Shown here one piece after another: positions 8,622 to 15,814 of a stretch of 64,000 nt of DNA. The stretch spans positions 248,001 through 312,000 of the forward strand of contig NZ_JOEA01000002.1 of the NCBI RefSeq assembly GCF_000719115.1, written 5' to 3'. The DNA is from Lentzea albidocapillata (lineage in GTDB: Bacteria; Actinomycetota; Actinomycetes; Mycobacteriales; Pseudonocardiaceae). A model generated the notes under the pieces. It did not search any database, was not told where the DNA came from, and was given only the letters and a program-made list of their open reading frames with translations. Each line of letters begins with the position of its first letter. Within the stretch, counting starts at the first letter, position 1. Both the position numbers and the translations under genes were made by a program.

Positions 8622-9134
8622 ATGAGCGACATCGAATCATTCGGACGAAAGCTCGGCGATTTTGCGCACGGCCTGCTCGCGGGCCAGGACGGAGAAGGCG
8701 GCGTGACGAACGAACTCCGCAACGAAGAGACGCTGCGGGCGCTCTACCAGAAGTTCAACGACAACGACCTCGACGCGGCGAGCACGCTGCTCACCGACGA
8801 CTACGAGGGCATCGACGTGCCGTCGGGCGAGGTGGTGCGCGGCCCCGCGGGCTGGAAACAGCGGCAGGCGGCGAACCGGATCCCGATGCCGGACGCGCGG
8901 ACGACGATCCAGTCCCTGGTGATCAAGGGGGACTTCGCGGTCGCGGAGGTGGTCAACGAGGGCACGCACACGGCGCCGTTCCCGTTGCCCGGCGGCGGAG
9001 AGCACCCGCCCACGGGCAACCGGATCCGCGGACTGAGCTGCGAGCTCTACGAGTTCCGCGACGGCAGGATCGCCAAGGGCACGCTCTACTACGACTTCCT
9101 GACGGTGGCGAACCAGCTCGGCCTGAAGTTCTGA
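8622..9134 (+). CDS. SnoaL-like (NTF2-fold) protein with N-terminal helix
   Basis: 170 aa. Residues 35-165 form a SnoaL/NTF2-like alpha-beta barrel with the usual start (LRALYQKFNDND) and end (GTLYYDFLTVANQLGL). This fold includes polyketide cyclases, isomerases and small binding proteins. The first about 25 residues (IESFGRKLGDFAHGLL) form an amphipathic helix followed by a Gly-rich linker. The same segment precedes the SnoaL protein at 29687-30325 but is absent from the related one at 18725-19150. It is monocistronic, with a hairpin after it at 9145-9175. No catalytic residues can be named. Confidence 0.8.
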   Translation: MSDIESFGRKLGDFAHGLLAGQDGEGGVTNELRNEETLRALYQKFNDNDLDAASTLLTDDYEGIDVPSGEVVRGPAGWKQRQAANRIPMPDARTTIQSLVIKGDFAVAEVVNEGTHTAPFPLPGGGEHPPTGNRIRGLSCELYEFRDGRIAKGTLYYDFLTVANQLGLKF

Positions 9135-9144
9135 CCACAGCACA

Positions 9145-9175
9145 CCGCGCGCACGGAACGAGTCCGTGCGCGCGG
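9145..9175. terminator. Bidirectional terminator hairpin
   Basis: Perfect 13-bp stem CCGCGCGCACGGA / TCCGTGCGCGCGG with a 5-nt loop between the convergent SnoaL gene and the exporter permease. Confidence 0.7.
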
Positions 9176-9188
9176 AGGGCTGGAACCG

Positions 9189-9992
9189 TCAGCGGGCGAC
9201 GGCCTTGCGGTAACGACTGGTCGCGAACGGCACGAACACCACGAGCATCACCACGATCCACAGGAACGACGCCAGGATCGCGTTCTGCAACGGCCACGCG
9301 TCACCGGGCGGGAAGGCCGGGTTGGTGTTGCCGAACAGCTCCCGCACCGCCTGCGTGACCGCGGACACGGGGTTCCACTCGGCGATCACCCGCAGCACGG
9401 CGGGGAAGCCCTCCGGGCTGACGTAGGTGTTGGCGATGAAGCACAGCGGCATGATGATCATGAAGCTGGCGTTCGTCACCACCTCCGGCGCCCGCACCGA
9501 CAGTCCGACGACGGCCAGGATCCACGACAGCGCGTACGCGAATGCCAGCAGCAGCACGAAACCCGCCGCCGCCTCGCCCGCCGAGCTGTCGATGCGCCAG
9601 CCGACGAGCAGTCCCGTCGCGACCATCACGACGATCGACAGCACGTTGTTCGCGAGATCGCTGATCGTCCGTCCGATGAGGACGGAGTACGGCGAGATCG
9701 GCAGCGACCGGAACCGGTCGACGATGCCCTTCTGGATGTCCTCGGCCAACCCCGAACCGGTGATCACCGAGTTGAACACCACGGTCTGCACGAACACACC
9801 GACGAGCAGGAACTCGGTGTACGACACGCCCGGCACCTGGATGGCGCTGCCGAAGATGTAGGCGAACAGCAACGTCGACATGATCGGCATGATCAGCGAC
9901 GACATCATCAGGTCCGGCACGCGCAACGTCCTGGTGAGGTTGCGCTTCGCCAGCACCACGCCGTCACCGACGGCGAGTCCCACCGCACTCAT
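9189..9992 (-). CDS. ABC-2 type exporter permease (DrrB-like)
   Basis: A 267-aa permease with six hydrophobic helices and the ABC-2 signature region (GLAEDIQKGIVDRFRSLP), as in the daunorubicin exporter DrrB. It forms the membrane channel for the ATPase encoded just upstream; their stop and start overlap (ATGA). The pair most likely exports a hydrophobic natural product and thereby gives self-resistance. A TATGAC palindrome upstream of the ATPase gene suggests shared control with the operon at 45-56 kb. Confidence 0.9.
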   Translation of the reverse strand: MSAVGLAVGDGVVLAKRNLTRTLRVPDLMMSSLIMPIMSTLLFAYIFGSAIQVPGVSYTEFLLVGVFVQTVVFNSVITGSGLAEDIQKGIVDRFRSLPISPYSVLIGRTISDLANNVLSIVVMVATGLLVGWRIDSSAGEAAAGFVLLLAFAYALSWILAVVGLSVRAPEVVTNASFMIIMPLCFIANTYVSPEGFPAVLRVIAEWNPVSAVTQAVRELFGNTNPAFPPGDAWPLQNAILASFLWIVVMLVVFVPFATSRYRKAVAR

Positions 9993-10993
9993 CGAACAGG
10001 CTCCTCGTTCTTCGTCTCCTCGGCCTTCACGCCCTCACCGTTCTGCTCGGCCTTGTCCGCCGGATGCCCCGTGAGGGCGAGGAAGACGTCGTCCAGCGTG
10101 GGCCTGCGCACCGAGGCGTCGACCACCTCGATGCCGGCCATGTCGAGCCTGCGCACACCTTCGACCAGCACTCCCCCGGCGGCCGCGATCGGCACGACCA
10201 CCCGGCGGTCCTCCTGCGTGGCAACGGGTTCGCCGTGCCCGATAGGCGCCAGCACGGCGCGGGCGTGGTCGAGGTCGGCCGCGTCGCGCAGCGTCACCTC
10301 GAGCCGGTGGCCACCGACCTGGTCCTTGAGCTCGTCGGCCGTGCCGTTCGCGATCAGCTTGCCGTGGTCGATCACCGCGATGCGGTGGGCCAGCCGGTCG
10401 GCCTCCTCCAGGTACTGCGTCGTGAGCAGCAGCGTGCTGCCCGACGCGACCAGTTCACCGATGGCCTCCCACGTGGCCTCACGGCTGCGGATGTCGAGGC
10501 CTGTCGTCGGTTCGTCGAGGATGAGCACCTTCGGTTTGCGCACCAGCGCGCCCGCGAGGTCGAGACGCCGGCGCATGCCGCCGGAGTACTCCTTGAGCCG
10601 CCTGCCCGCGGCCTCGGTCAGGTCGAACTGCTCCAGCAGCTCCTCGGCGCGCGCCTTCGCACCCTTCTTGCCCAGGTGGTAGAGCCGGCCGATCAGCTCC
10701 AGGTTCTCGTAACCGGTCAGCAGCTCGTCGACCGCGGCGTACTGCCCCGACAGGCCGATCACCTCACGCACCGCGCGCGGATTCGCCACCACGTCGATCC
10801 CGGCGACCTCGGCGTGGCCGCTGTCGGGCTGGATGAGTGTGGCGAAGACCCTGACCGCCGTGGTCTTGCCCGCTCCGTTCGGGCCGAGCAGGCCCATCAC
10901 CGTTCCCTCGGCGACCTCCAGATCGAAGCCGTCCAGCGCCGTCACCGACGCGTACTTCTTCACGACTTCCCGAGCCACGATCGCTGCGGTCAT
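9989..10993 (-). CDS. ABC exporter ATP-binding protein (DrrA-like)
   Basis: 334 aa. Walker A GPNGAGKTT lies near residue 37, the signature EYSGGMRRRLDLA near 130 and Walker B VLILDEPTTGLD near 152, followed by the DrrA-type C-terminal regulatory segment (TLDDVFLALTG). It energises the permease at 9189-9992. ATG at 10993 (second of two adjacent ATGs) is spaced about right from GGAGAGG; the longer open frame upstream crosses the operator region and is not used. It is divergent from the VOC gene at 11146, with palindromic operators between them. Confidence 0.92.
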   Translation of the reverse strand: MTAAIVAREVVKKYASVTALDGFDLEVAEGTVMGLLGPNGAGKTTAVRVFATLIQPDSGHAEVAGIDVVANPRAVREVIGLSGQYAAVDELLTGYENLELIGRLYHLGKKGAKARAEELLEQFDLTEAAGRRLKEYSGGMRRRLDLAGALVRKPKVLILDEPTTGLDIRSREATWEAIGELVASGSTLLLTTQYLEEADRLAHRIAVIDHGKLIANGTADELKDQVGGHRLEVTLRDAADLDHARAVLAPIGHGEPVATQEDRRVVVPIAAAGGVLVEGVRRLDMAGIEVVDASVRRPTLDDVFLALTGHPADKAEQNGEGVKAEETKNEEPVR

Positions 10994-11061
10994 CATCGCC
11001 TCTCCGCCGGGCTCGAATGCCGGCTCACCCCTCCGGAAACCGCGCGCCGCACTGGGCGGCA

Positions 11062-11078
11062 TATGACTAAACATCATA
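11062..11078. promoter_or_regulatory. TATGAC-type palindromic operator, site 1
   Basis: TATGACTAAACATCATA, matching the sites at 21253 (14 of 17) and 56557 (15 of 17). It sits 66-82 nt upstream of the exporter ATPase start and within the divergent promoter shared with the VOC gene. It is probably bound by a dimeric repressor; the regulator is not identified, and PadR at 12991 is the nearest candidate. Confidence 0.55.
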
Positions 11079-11085
11079 CAATCGA

Positions 11086-11108
11086 TATGACTGTTTGTCA
11101 CACAAACA
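11086..11108. promoter_or_regulatory. Second operator next to site 1
   Basis: Two overlapping elements. A weaker copy of the palindrome (TATGACTGTTTGTCACA, 11086-11102) lies 24 bp centre-to-centre from site 1. A perfect inverted repeat TGTTTGT-CAC-ACAAACA covers 11092-11108. They end 37-44 nt before the VOC start at 11146. Confidence 0.45.
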
Positions 11109-11145
11109 GCACTCTTCGGACACGACGGGCAACGGTGGAGACGAC

Positions 11146-11523
11146 ATGGACCTCGTCCAAGGCATCGGCGGTGTCTTCTTTCGCGCGAAGGACCCACGGG
11201 CCCAGGCCCGGTGGTACCGCGACAACCTCGGCATCCCGATCAGCCCCGCTGACGGCGACCAGACCGGTGAGGAGCGGATGTGGGACCAGCAGGCCGGGCC
11301 GACGGTGTGGGGCCCGTTCCCGCGGGACACCGAGTACTTCCACAACCCCGCCCAGCAGGTGATGATCAACTTCCGCGTCGCCGACCTGGACGCCGTGCTG
11401 GCCCGGCTGCGATCCACCGGCACGCCGATCAGGGACGAGATCGAGGAGTACGGCTACGGGCGGTTCGCCTGGGCGTGCGACCCGGAGGGGAACTGGTTCG
11501 AGCTGTGGGAACCGCGGAACTAG
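11146..11523 (+). CDS. VOC (glyoxalase/bleomycin-resistance fold) protein
   Basis: 125 aa. The fold starts at GIGGVFFRAKDPRAQARWY and ends in FAWACDPEGNWFELWE, the typical C-terminal VOC strand with Glu as possible metal ligand. ATG at 11146 has a GGAG site 8 nt upstream, so a longer frame starting within the operator is rejected. It is divergent from the DrrAB-like exporter and shares its regulatory region. That arrangement favours a role in drug binding or resistance over primary metabolism. This is inference. Confidence 0.82.
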   Translation: MDLVQGIGGVFFRAKDPRAQARWYRDNLGIPISPADGDQTGEERMWDQQAGPTVWGPFPRDTEYFHNPAQQVMINFRVADLDAVLARLRSTGTPIRDEIEEYGYGRFAWACDPEGNWFELWEPRN

Positions 11524-11530
11524 GGTCTGT

Positions 11531-11611
11531 ATCGAAGTCCCGTTCGATGAGAGTCGCGCCTGAGGTGGTTCCCGCCCGTGCGGCCGCACGGGCGGCGTCC
11601 CGGACTTCGAT
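11531..11611. terminator. Nested palindromes between convergent genes
   Basis: Outer arms ATCGAAGTCC (11531-11540) and GGACTTCGAT (11602-11611) enclose a perfect 24-bp palindrome at 11572-11595 with half-site CCGCCCGTGCGG. Placed between the convergent VOC and FG-GAP genes, it is probably a bidirectional terminator with an unusually large cruciform-like form. Confidence 0.5.
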
Positions 11612-11618
11612 GCGGGTT

Positions 11619-12812
11619 CTAGCCGCCGGTGGTGTTCCGGAGCACCACGACGTTGTCGGCGTGGGAGTTCGCCACCGCCAGGTCCGCCTTGCCGTCACCG
11701 TCCAGGTCACCAGCGACGATCTTGATCGGGCCGTCCGCGACGGGCACCGTCAGCGCGGCGGAGAACCCGCCGCGGCCGTCGCCCGCGAAGACCGAGACGT
11801 TGTCGGACTCGAAGTTCGCGGACGCCAGGTCGACGTCGCCGTCACCGTCGAGGTCGGCGGCCGCGATCCCGGTCGGACCGTCACCCGCCGGCATCACGAG
11901 CGGCTCCGCGAACCCGCCGCTGCCGTCGCCGAGGAGCACGGAGACCGTGTCGCCCTCGTAGTCGGGGGTGGCGAGGTCGGCGTGGCCGTCGGCGTTGAAG
12001 TCGGCCGTGACGATCCCGTGCGGGCCGTTGCCCGCCTTGGCGGAGACCACGGGGGCGAACGTGCCGTCGCCGTTGCCGAGGAGGATTCCGGCGTCGTCCG
12101 AATGATGGTTGCCGGAAGCCAGGTCCATTCGCCCGTCGCCGTTGAAGTCGGCCGCGGTGATGTCGGCGGGGCCGTTCCCGGCGGGCAGGTGCACCGGTGC
12201 GGCGAACCCGCCGCTGCCGTCGGCGAGCATGACGCTCACGTTGTCGCCGTCGTAGTTGGCGGTCGCGAGGTCGAGGCTCCCGTTGCCGTCGAGGTCGGCG
12301 GCGGCCACACCGGACGGACCGTCTCCCGCGGCGTGCACGGTCGGCGCGCTGAACCCGCCCTTGCCGTCACCGCGCTGCACGGTGACGGTCTCGTCGCTGA
12401 CGTTGATCGTGATCACGTCGGCGTTGCCGTCGGCGTCGACGTCCGCGGTGGCGTTGCGCAGTGCCGCCGGTCCGGCCGGGATCGTCACGACCTCGCGGAC
12501 ACCCGCCCTGCCATCACCGAAGAGCACCGACGCGTCGCCCGGTCCGAGGTTCGCCGTGACGAGGTCCAGAGCACCGTCGCGGTCGAAGTCCGCGGCCGAG
12601 ATCGCCCGCGGGTTGTCGCCGACCTGGCTGCTCGCCGAGGTCGCGAACGACAGCGCGGGTCCCGCCGGGACGGTGGACGGCGGCGGGGTGCCCGGAGGCG
12701 GCTCGCCCGGTTTGTCGCTTCCGCCTGTGCAGGCAACGGTGAGAGCCGCCGTGAACACGATCACAGCCGCGGAGCTGCTCCTGGCGTGCCGGGCCATGGT
12801 GGGTTGTGTCAT
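11619..12812 (-). CDS. FG-GAP/VCBS-repeat lipoprotein B
   Basis: 397 aa, a paralogue of lipoprotein A at 7224. It has a signal sequence with lipobox LTVAC (Cys near 28), a Pro-rich linker to about 55, then seven FG-GAP repeats with loops such as DFDRDGALD, DLDGNGSLD and DFNGDGRMD. Both paralogues end in NTTGG. ATG follows a clear AGGAG site. It is expected on the outer face of the membrane as a calcium-binding propeller. Two such lipoproteins flanking the exporter region, plus UnbV in the core, make this fold a theme of the locus. The ligand is unknown. Confidence 0.85.
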   Translation of the reverse strand: MTQPTMARHARSSSAAVIVFTAALTVACTGGSDKPGEPPPGTPPPSTVPAGPALSFATSASSQVGDNPRAISAADFDRDGALDLVTANLGPGDASVLFGDGRAGVREVVTIPAGPAALRNATADVDADGNADVITINVSDETVTVQRGDGKGGFSAPTVHAAGDGPSGVAAADLDGNGSLDLATANYDGDNVSVMLADGSGGFAAPVHLPAGNGPADITAADFNGDGRMDLASGNHHSDDAGILLGNGDGTFAPVVSAKAGNGPHGIVTADFNADGHADLATPDYEGDTVSVLLGDGSGGFAEPLVMPAGDGPTGIAAADLDGDGDVDLASANFESDNVSVFAGDGRGGFSAALTVPVADGPIKIVAGDLDGDGKADLAVANSHADNVVVLRNTTGG

Positions 12813-12990
12813 CGGGATTCTCCTTGCCGTGGCGTACCTTTTCGCTCACCTCGATTGATAGCCCGCGACCGGCCGGACCCGCTTATCCCGTCTTGCCAAA
12901 CCCCCGCGGCACCGAGGGTCCGCTTTGGACACAACGGGGTGGCAGACTGTCGTCGAGCCGTTCACCGCACGTCAGGACGCAGGAGACACC

Positions 12991-13575
12991 GTGGCGCAGG
13001 AAGAAGTGCCCAGCCAGGACCCGGCGCTGCCCGCGACGGCGTACGCAGTGCTCGGCCTGCTGTCGTTCGGTCAGGAGCTGACCGGGTACGACCTGCGCAA
13101 GTGGGCGATGAACCTGCGCTACTTCTACTGGAGCCCCGCGCAGAGCCAGATCTACCTGGAATTGCGCAGGTTGCTGCAGCACGGGCTCGTCGAGGTGCAC
13201 CTGGAAGAGCAGAAGAGCCGCCCGGACAAGCGGTTGTACCGGATCACCGACGCCGGCCTGAAGGTCTTCCGCGAATGGCTGGACCACGCCCCCGTCGGGC
13301 CTCCGCTGCTCAAGCACTCCGTCGCGCTGCGCCTGTTCTTCGGCCACCAGACCAACCACGGCAGGCTGCGCGAGGTCCTCACCGAGTACCGCGACTGGGC
13401 CGTGGAGCAGACGAGCGGGCTCACCCAGCTCAGGACCGAACTGGACCAGGCGCTGCCCTACCCCGCGCTGGTCGCCACCTGGGGCTCCGCCTACTTCGCC
13501 GCCGAGATCACCGCGATCGACACCGTGCTGGCCGATCTCGACCGCATGGAGGCCGGGCCGCGGGAGCAGGACTGA
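12991..13575 (+). CDS. PadR-family transcriptional regulator
   Basis: 194 aa. Residues 10-95 are a PadR winged helix (AVLGLLSFGQELTGYDL, then SQIYLELRRLLQHGLV and the beta wing with KRLYRITDAG). The C-terminal part is the Vir-like dimerisation helix pair (residues 105-190). GTG at 12991 is chosen for the AGGAG 6 nt upstream; an in-frame start 66 nt earlier has no such site. PadR proteins usually repress exporter genes and respond to drugs, so it is a candidate for the TATGAC palindromes. No copy of that palindrome lies in its own promoter. Confidence 0.88.
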   Translation: MAQEEVPSQDPALPATAYAVLGLLSFGQELTGYDLRKWAMNLRYFYWSPAQSQIYLELRRLLQHGLVEVHLEEQKSRPDKRLYRITDAGLKVFREWLDHAPVGPPLLKHSVALRLFFGHQTNHGRLREVLTEYRDWAVEQTSGLTQLRTELDQALPYPALVATWGSAYFAAEITAIDTVLADLDRMEAGPREQD

Positions 13576-13588
13576 CGGGGCCGCGGCA

Positions 13589-14020
13589 CTAGCGTTTCTG
13601 CTCGATGCCCTGGGGCTCGTCGCGGTCGTCGAGCCGTTCAGCGAACTGGGCACGCAGGTGGGTGACGATGGCCGCCGACTCACGACGCACCCGGTCCACC
13701 TCCCAGCGCGCCTGCTGACGCACCCGTTCGATCTCCACGCGGTGGTCCTCGACGAGGCGCCGGCGCTCTTCCTGGGCCTCGTCGAGGGTCTGCTGCCAGC
13801 GGCCCAGCAACTGGTCCCGCTCGGCCACCACCGCCGCCCTCGCCTGGTCCACCAGGTTGTCGGCGGCCCGCTGTCTGACCATTTCCTCCGCGCGTTGCTG
13901 CTCGGCGTGCCGCAGCTCTTCCTTGGCTCGCTCGTGCCTGATCATCCGTCGTGCCCCGAAGAAGCTCAGAAACGCGGTGACGACCGCCGCTATGGGCCCG
14001 CCCAGCTGCAGAAAGTCCAT
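13589..14020 (-). CDS. Membrane-anchored coiled-coil protein
   Basis: 143 aa. One N-terminal membrane helix (residues 6-24) is followed by a long Glu/Arg/Gln-rich helix (residues 28-130) with heptad spacing, predicted as a coiled coil facing the cytoplasm. No domain is recognised. It is convergent with PadR and codirectional with the nitroreductase-kinase operon upstream, but separated from it. It is probably a real gene given its composition; function unknown. Confidence 0.55.
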   Translation of the reverse strand: MDFLQLGGPIAAVVTAFLSFFGARRMIRHERAKEELRHAEQQRAEEMVRQRAADNLVDQARAAVVAERDQLLGRWQQTLDEAQEERRRLVEDHRVEIERVRQQARWEVDRVRRESAAIVTHLRAQFAERLDDRDEPQGIEQKR

Positions 14021-14060
14021 TGCACGCCATTCTCCGCCGTGAAGAAAACATTGCTGTTCC

Positions 14061-14600
14061 TCAGTATCGTGATTCGGCGGAGGAGCGTCTCTTCCCGGTT
14101 GCGAGATCCGCGGGCGAGCCCCAGCGGCCGGAGAACACGATGTCGGACAACGACATTCGCGCGGCCGGACGGACTCGATCAGGCCGCGCCCACCGCAGCC
14201 CGACCACCGTGACGAGGTCGTGCGTGTCCGGTACGGCGAGCGCGGCGCGCACCGCCACGCGGTCGAACCCTCCGTACTGCCGCACCTGCAGGCCCTCGGC
14301 GCGCGCCCTGGCGGTCAGTCCTCCGACCGCCAGGCCGAGCTCGTACTCGGTGCCGCGCATCCTCTTGCCGGCGTCGTCGGTGGTCCGGACGGTCGCCAGG
14401 ATCAACGCGACGGCAGTGCGCGCCTTGACGCGGTTGTCCTCGGCGAGGGCCGAGGACAGCGTCCGGAAGGTCGGATCCGCGCACCTGCCCAGGACGAACC
14501 GCCACGGCTGCCGGTTCCAGGCCGACTCCGACGAACGGGCCGCCTCGAACAGCCGCACGCACGTCTCGACCGGGATCGCGGGGCCGAACGCGCCGGACAT
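14061..14600 (-). CDS. Nitroreductase-like flavoprotein (short)
   Basis: 179 aa. The segment ARSSESAWNRQPWRFVL matches the FMN phosphate/ring-binding region near the N-terminus of the nitroreductase family (usual 'A-S-N-x-Q-P-W'). The central YELGLAVGGLTARARAEGL corresponds to the family's core helix. It is slightly shorter than typical 190-220 aa members. ATG overlaps the preceding stop by one base (TGATG), so it is translated with the His-rich membrane gene. Reduction of a quinone or flavin-dependent tailoring is plausible; substrate unknown. Confidence 0.65.
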   Translation of the reverse strand: MSGAFGPAIPVETCVRLFEAARSSESAWNRQPWRFVLGRCADPTFRTLSSALAEDNRVKARTAVALILATVRTTDDAGKRMRGTEYELGLAVGGLTARARAEGLQVRQYGGFDRVAVRAALAVPDTHDLVTVVGLRWARPDRVRPAARMSLSDIVFSGRWGSPADLATGKRRSSAESRY

Positions 14601-14851
14601 CAGGTCACCTCGGCGCGCGACGCCCGGTGCGACTCCAGGCACCCGGCGAGTACGACGAACGCGATGCCGTGGTGTGCCCAGCCGGACTCCGCCAACCACG
14701 GCAACACCACGCCGAGCAGTCCTCGCGCGTACGGCTCGGGTATGTGGAACAGGTAGGTCTGCGCGAGTCGCAGCAGGAGTTCGGCCCAGTACACGAGCAC
14801 GACCACCGTGACGACTGTCAGCACCGGGCGGGTGTTCGGCCGCGTCGACAT
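14600..14851 (-). CDS. Half-length histidine-containing membrane protein
   Basis: 83 aa with two membrane helices. It aligns with the first half of the 180-aa protein at 2220-2762 (YWAELLLRLAQTYLF, then PWLAESGWAHHGIAFVVLAG) and stops where that protein continues with its His-rich C-terminal helices. It may therefore be a natural half-protein or a shortened copy. It lies between a 308-aa membrane protein and the nitroreductase-like gene with very tight spacing. Confidence 0.6.
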   Translation of the reverse strand: MSTRPNTRPVLTVVTVVVLVYWAELLLRLAQTYLFHIPEPYARGLLGVVLPWLAESGWAHHGIAFVVLAGCLESHRASRAEVT

Positions 14852-14858
14852 CCCGCCC

Positions 14859-15785
14859 TCACCAGCCGACGGCCGGGTACCAGATGAGCCCGGCCCGCCC
14901 GAGGGATCGCAGGTCCCAGTACAGCAGGGTGAAGGTGCCGAAGACGAGGAACGCGACCGCGGTGATCCGCTCGGTGCGGCCGGGCCTGGCCGCCAGCCAG
15001 CGCTGCACGCGGCCGCCGGTGCCGTGTGCCAGCACCAGGAACACGACGGCGGCGATCACCAGGTTTCCCAGTGACTGCAGGACGAACGCGGACATCCCGT
15101 AGAGCACGTTCCCGCTCTCCGCCGCGTGCCGGAACATGATCCGGAACAACGGGAACGGCCGGCCGATGAGCAGTGCGCCGATCAGCACGCCCATCACGAC
15201 GAGCGGCACCGCCGGGTGGCGCTGACGGACGCGGGCGAACGGGTCGGGCACCAGACGCAGCGCGGCGAGGCCGAGGTAGACGAACGCGACGCCGATGAGA
15301 CCGAACACGATCATCGACTGGACCTGGCGCGGGCTGAGCACACCGGCCACGCTCGCCGTGGTCGCGAACTGCGGCATGGAGGTGCCCACGATCGCGACCA
15401 GCGCGCCGTAGACGGCCGAGATGCCCACTGCTCCCACGCAGATCCACCACAGCGCGCGCAGCGAGTCCCGCCAGCGCGGCCTGGCCGCACCTCGGTCGCC
15501 GACGAGTGGCGTCACGACTCCGAACACCGCGATGTTGCATGCGGTGAAAGAGCCGGCCAGCCCTGTGACGAACGCGAAGGCGATGCCCGCCAGCACACCG
15601 TCCAGAGGCGTGGCCTTCGCGTCGTGGCCCAGCATCGAGTTCGCGACGTTGTCGCCGATGACCCGGTCGACGAACGGCGCCGACCAGATCACCGTGAGCA
15701 CGAACCCGGCGAGCGCGCTGAGCACCACCAGCCGTCCGCGTTTCGGGATCGCCGGACGTTGTGCGTGCAGGAAGGTCGGTTGCAT
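14859..15785 (-). CDS. Polytopic membrane protein, possibly CcdA/DsbD-like
   Basis: 308 aa with about eight hydrophobic helices. The segment AFVTGLAGSFTACNIAVFG, with a lone Cys in a Gly/Ser-rich helix, and the internal repeat-like organisation recall the CcdA/DsbD electron-transfer membrane family. The match is weak and the usual paired cysteines are not obvious. ATG at 15785 was chosen because longer frames run through the upstream kinase. It lies 29 nt after the kinase and 7 nt before the half-length membrane gene. A role in passing electrons or in lipid handling is speculative. Confidence 0.6.
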   Translation of the reverse strand: MQPTFLHAQRPAIPKRGRLVVLSALAGFVLTVIWSAPFVDRVIGDNVANSMLGHDAKATPLDGVLAGIAFAFVTGLAGSFTACNIAVFGVVTPLVGDRGAARPRWRDSLRALWWICVGAVGISAVYGALVAIVGTSMPQFATTASVAGVLSPRQVQSMIVFGLIGVAFVYLGLAALRLVPDPFARVRQRHPAVPLVVMGVLIGALLIGRPFPLFRIMFRHAAESGNVLYGMSAFVLQSLGNLVIAAVVFLVLAHGTGGRVQRWLAARPGRTERITAVAFLVFGTFTLLYWDLRSLGRAGLIWYPAVGW

Positions 15786-15814
15786 TCTCGCTCCTGTCGA
15801 GGAGGGAAGGGCCG

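Noticed and set aside
11280..13592. 770-aa plus-strand open frame over the FG-GAP gene
   Set aside because: It overlaps the VOC and PadR genes in another frame and is antisense to a lipoprotein with a proper lipobox; no motifs.
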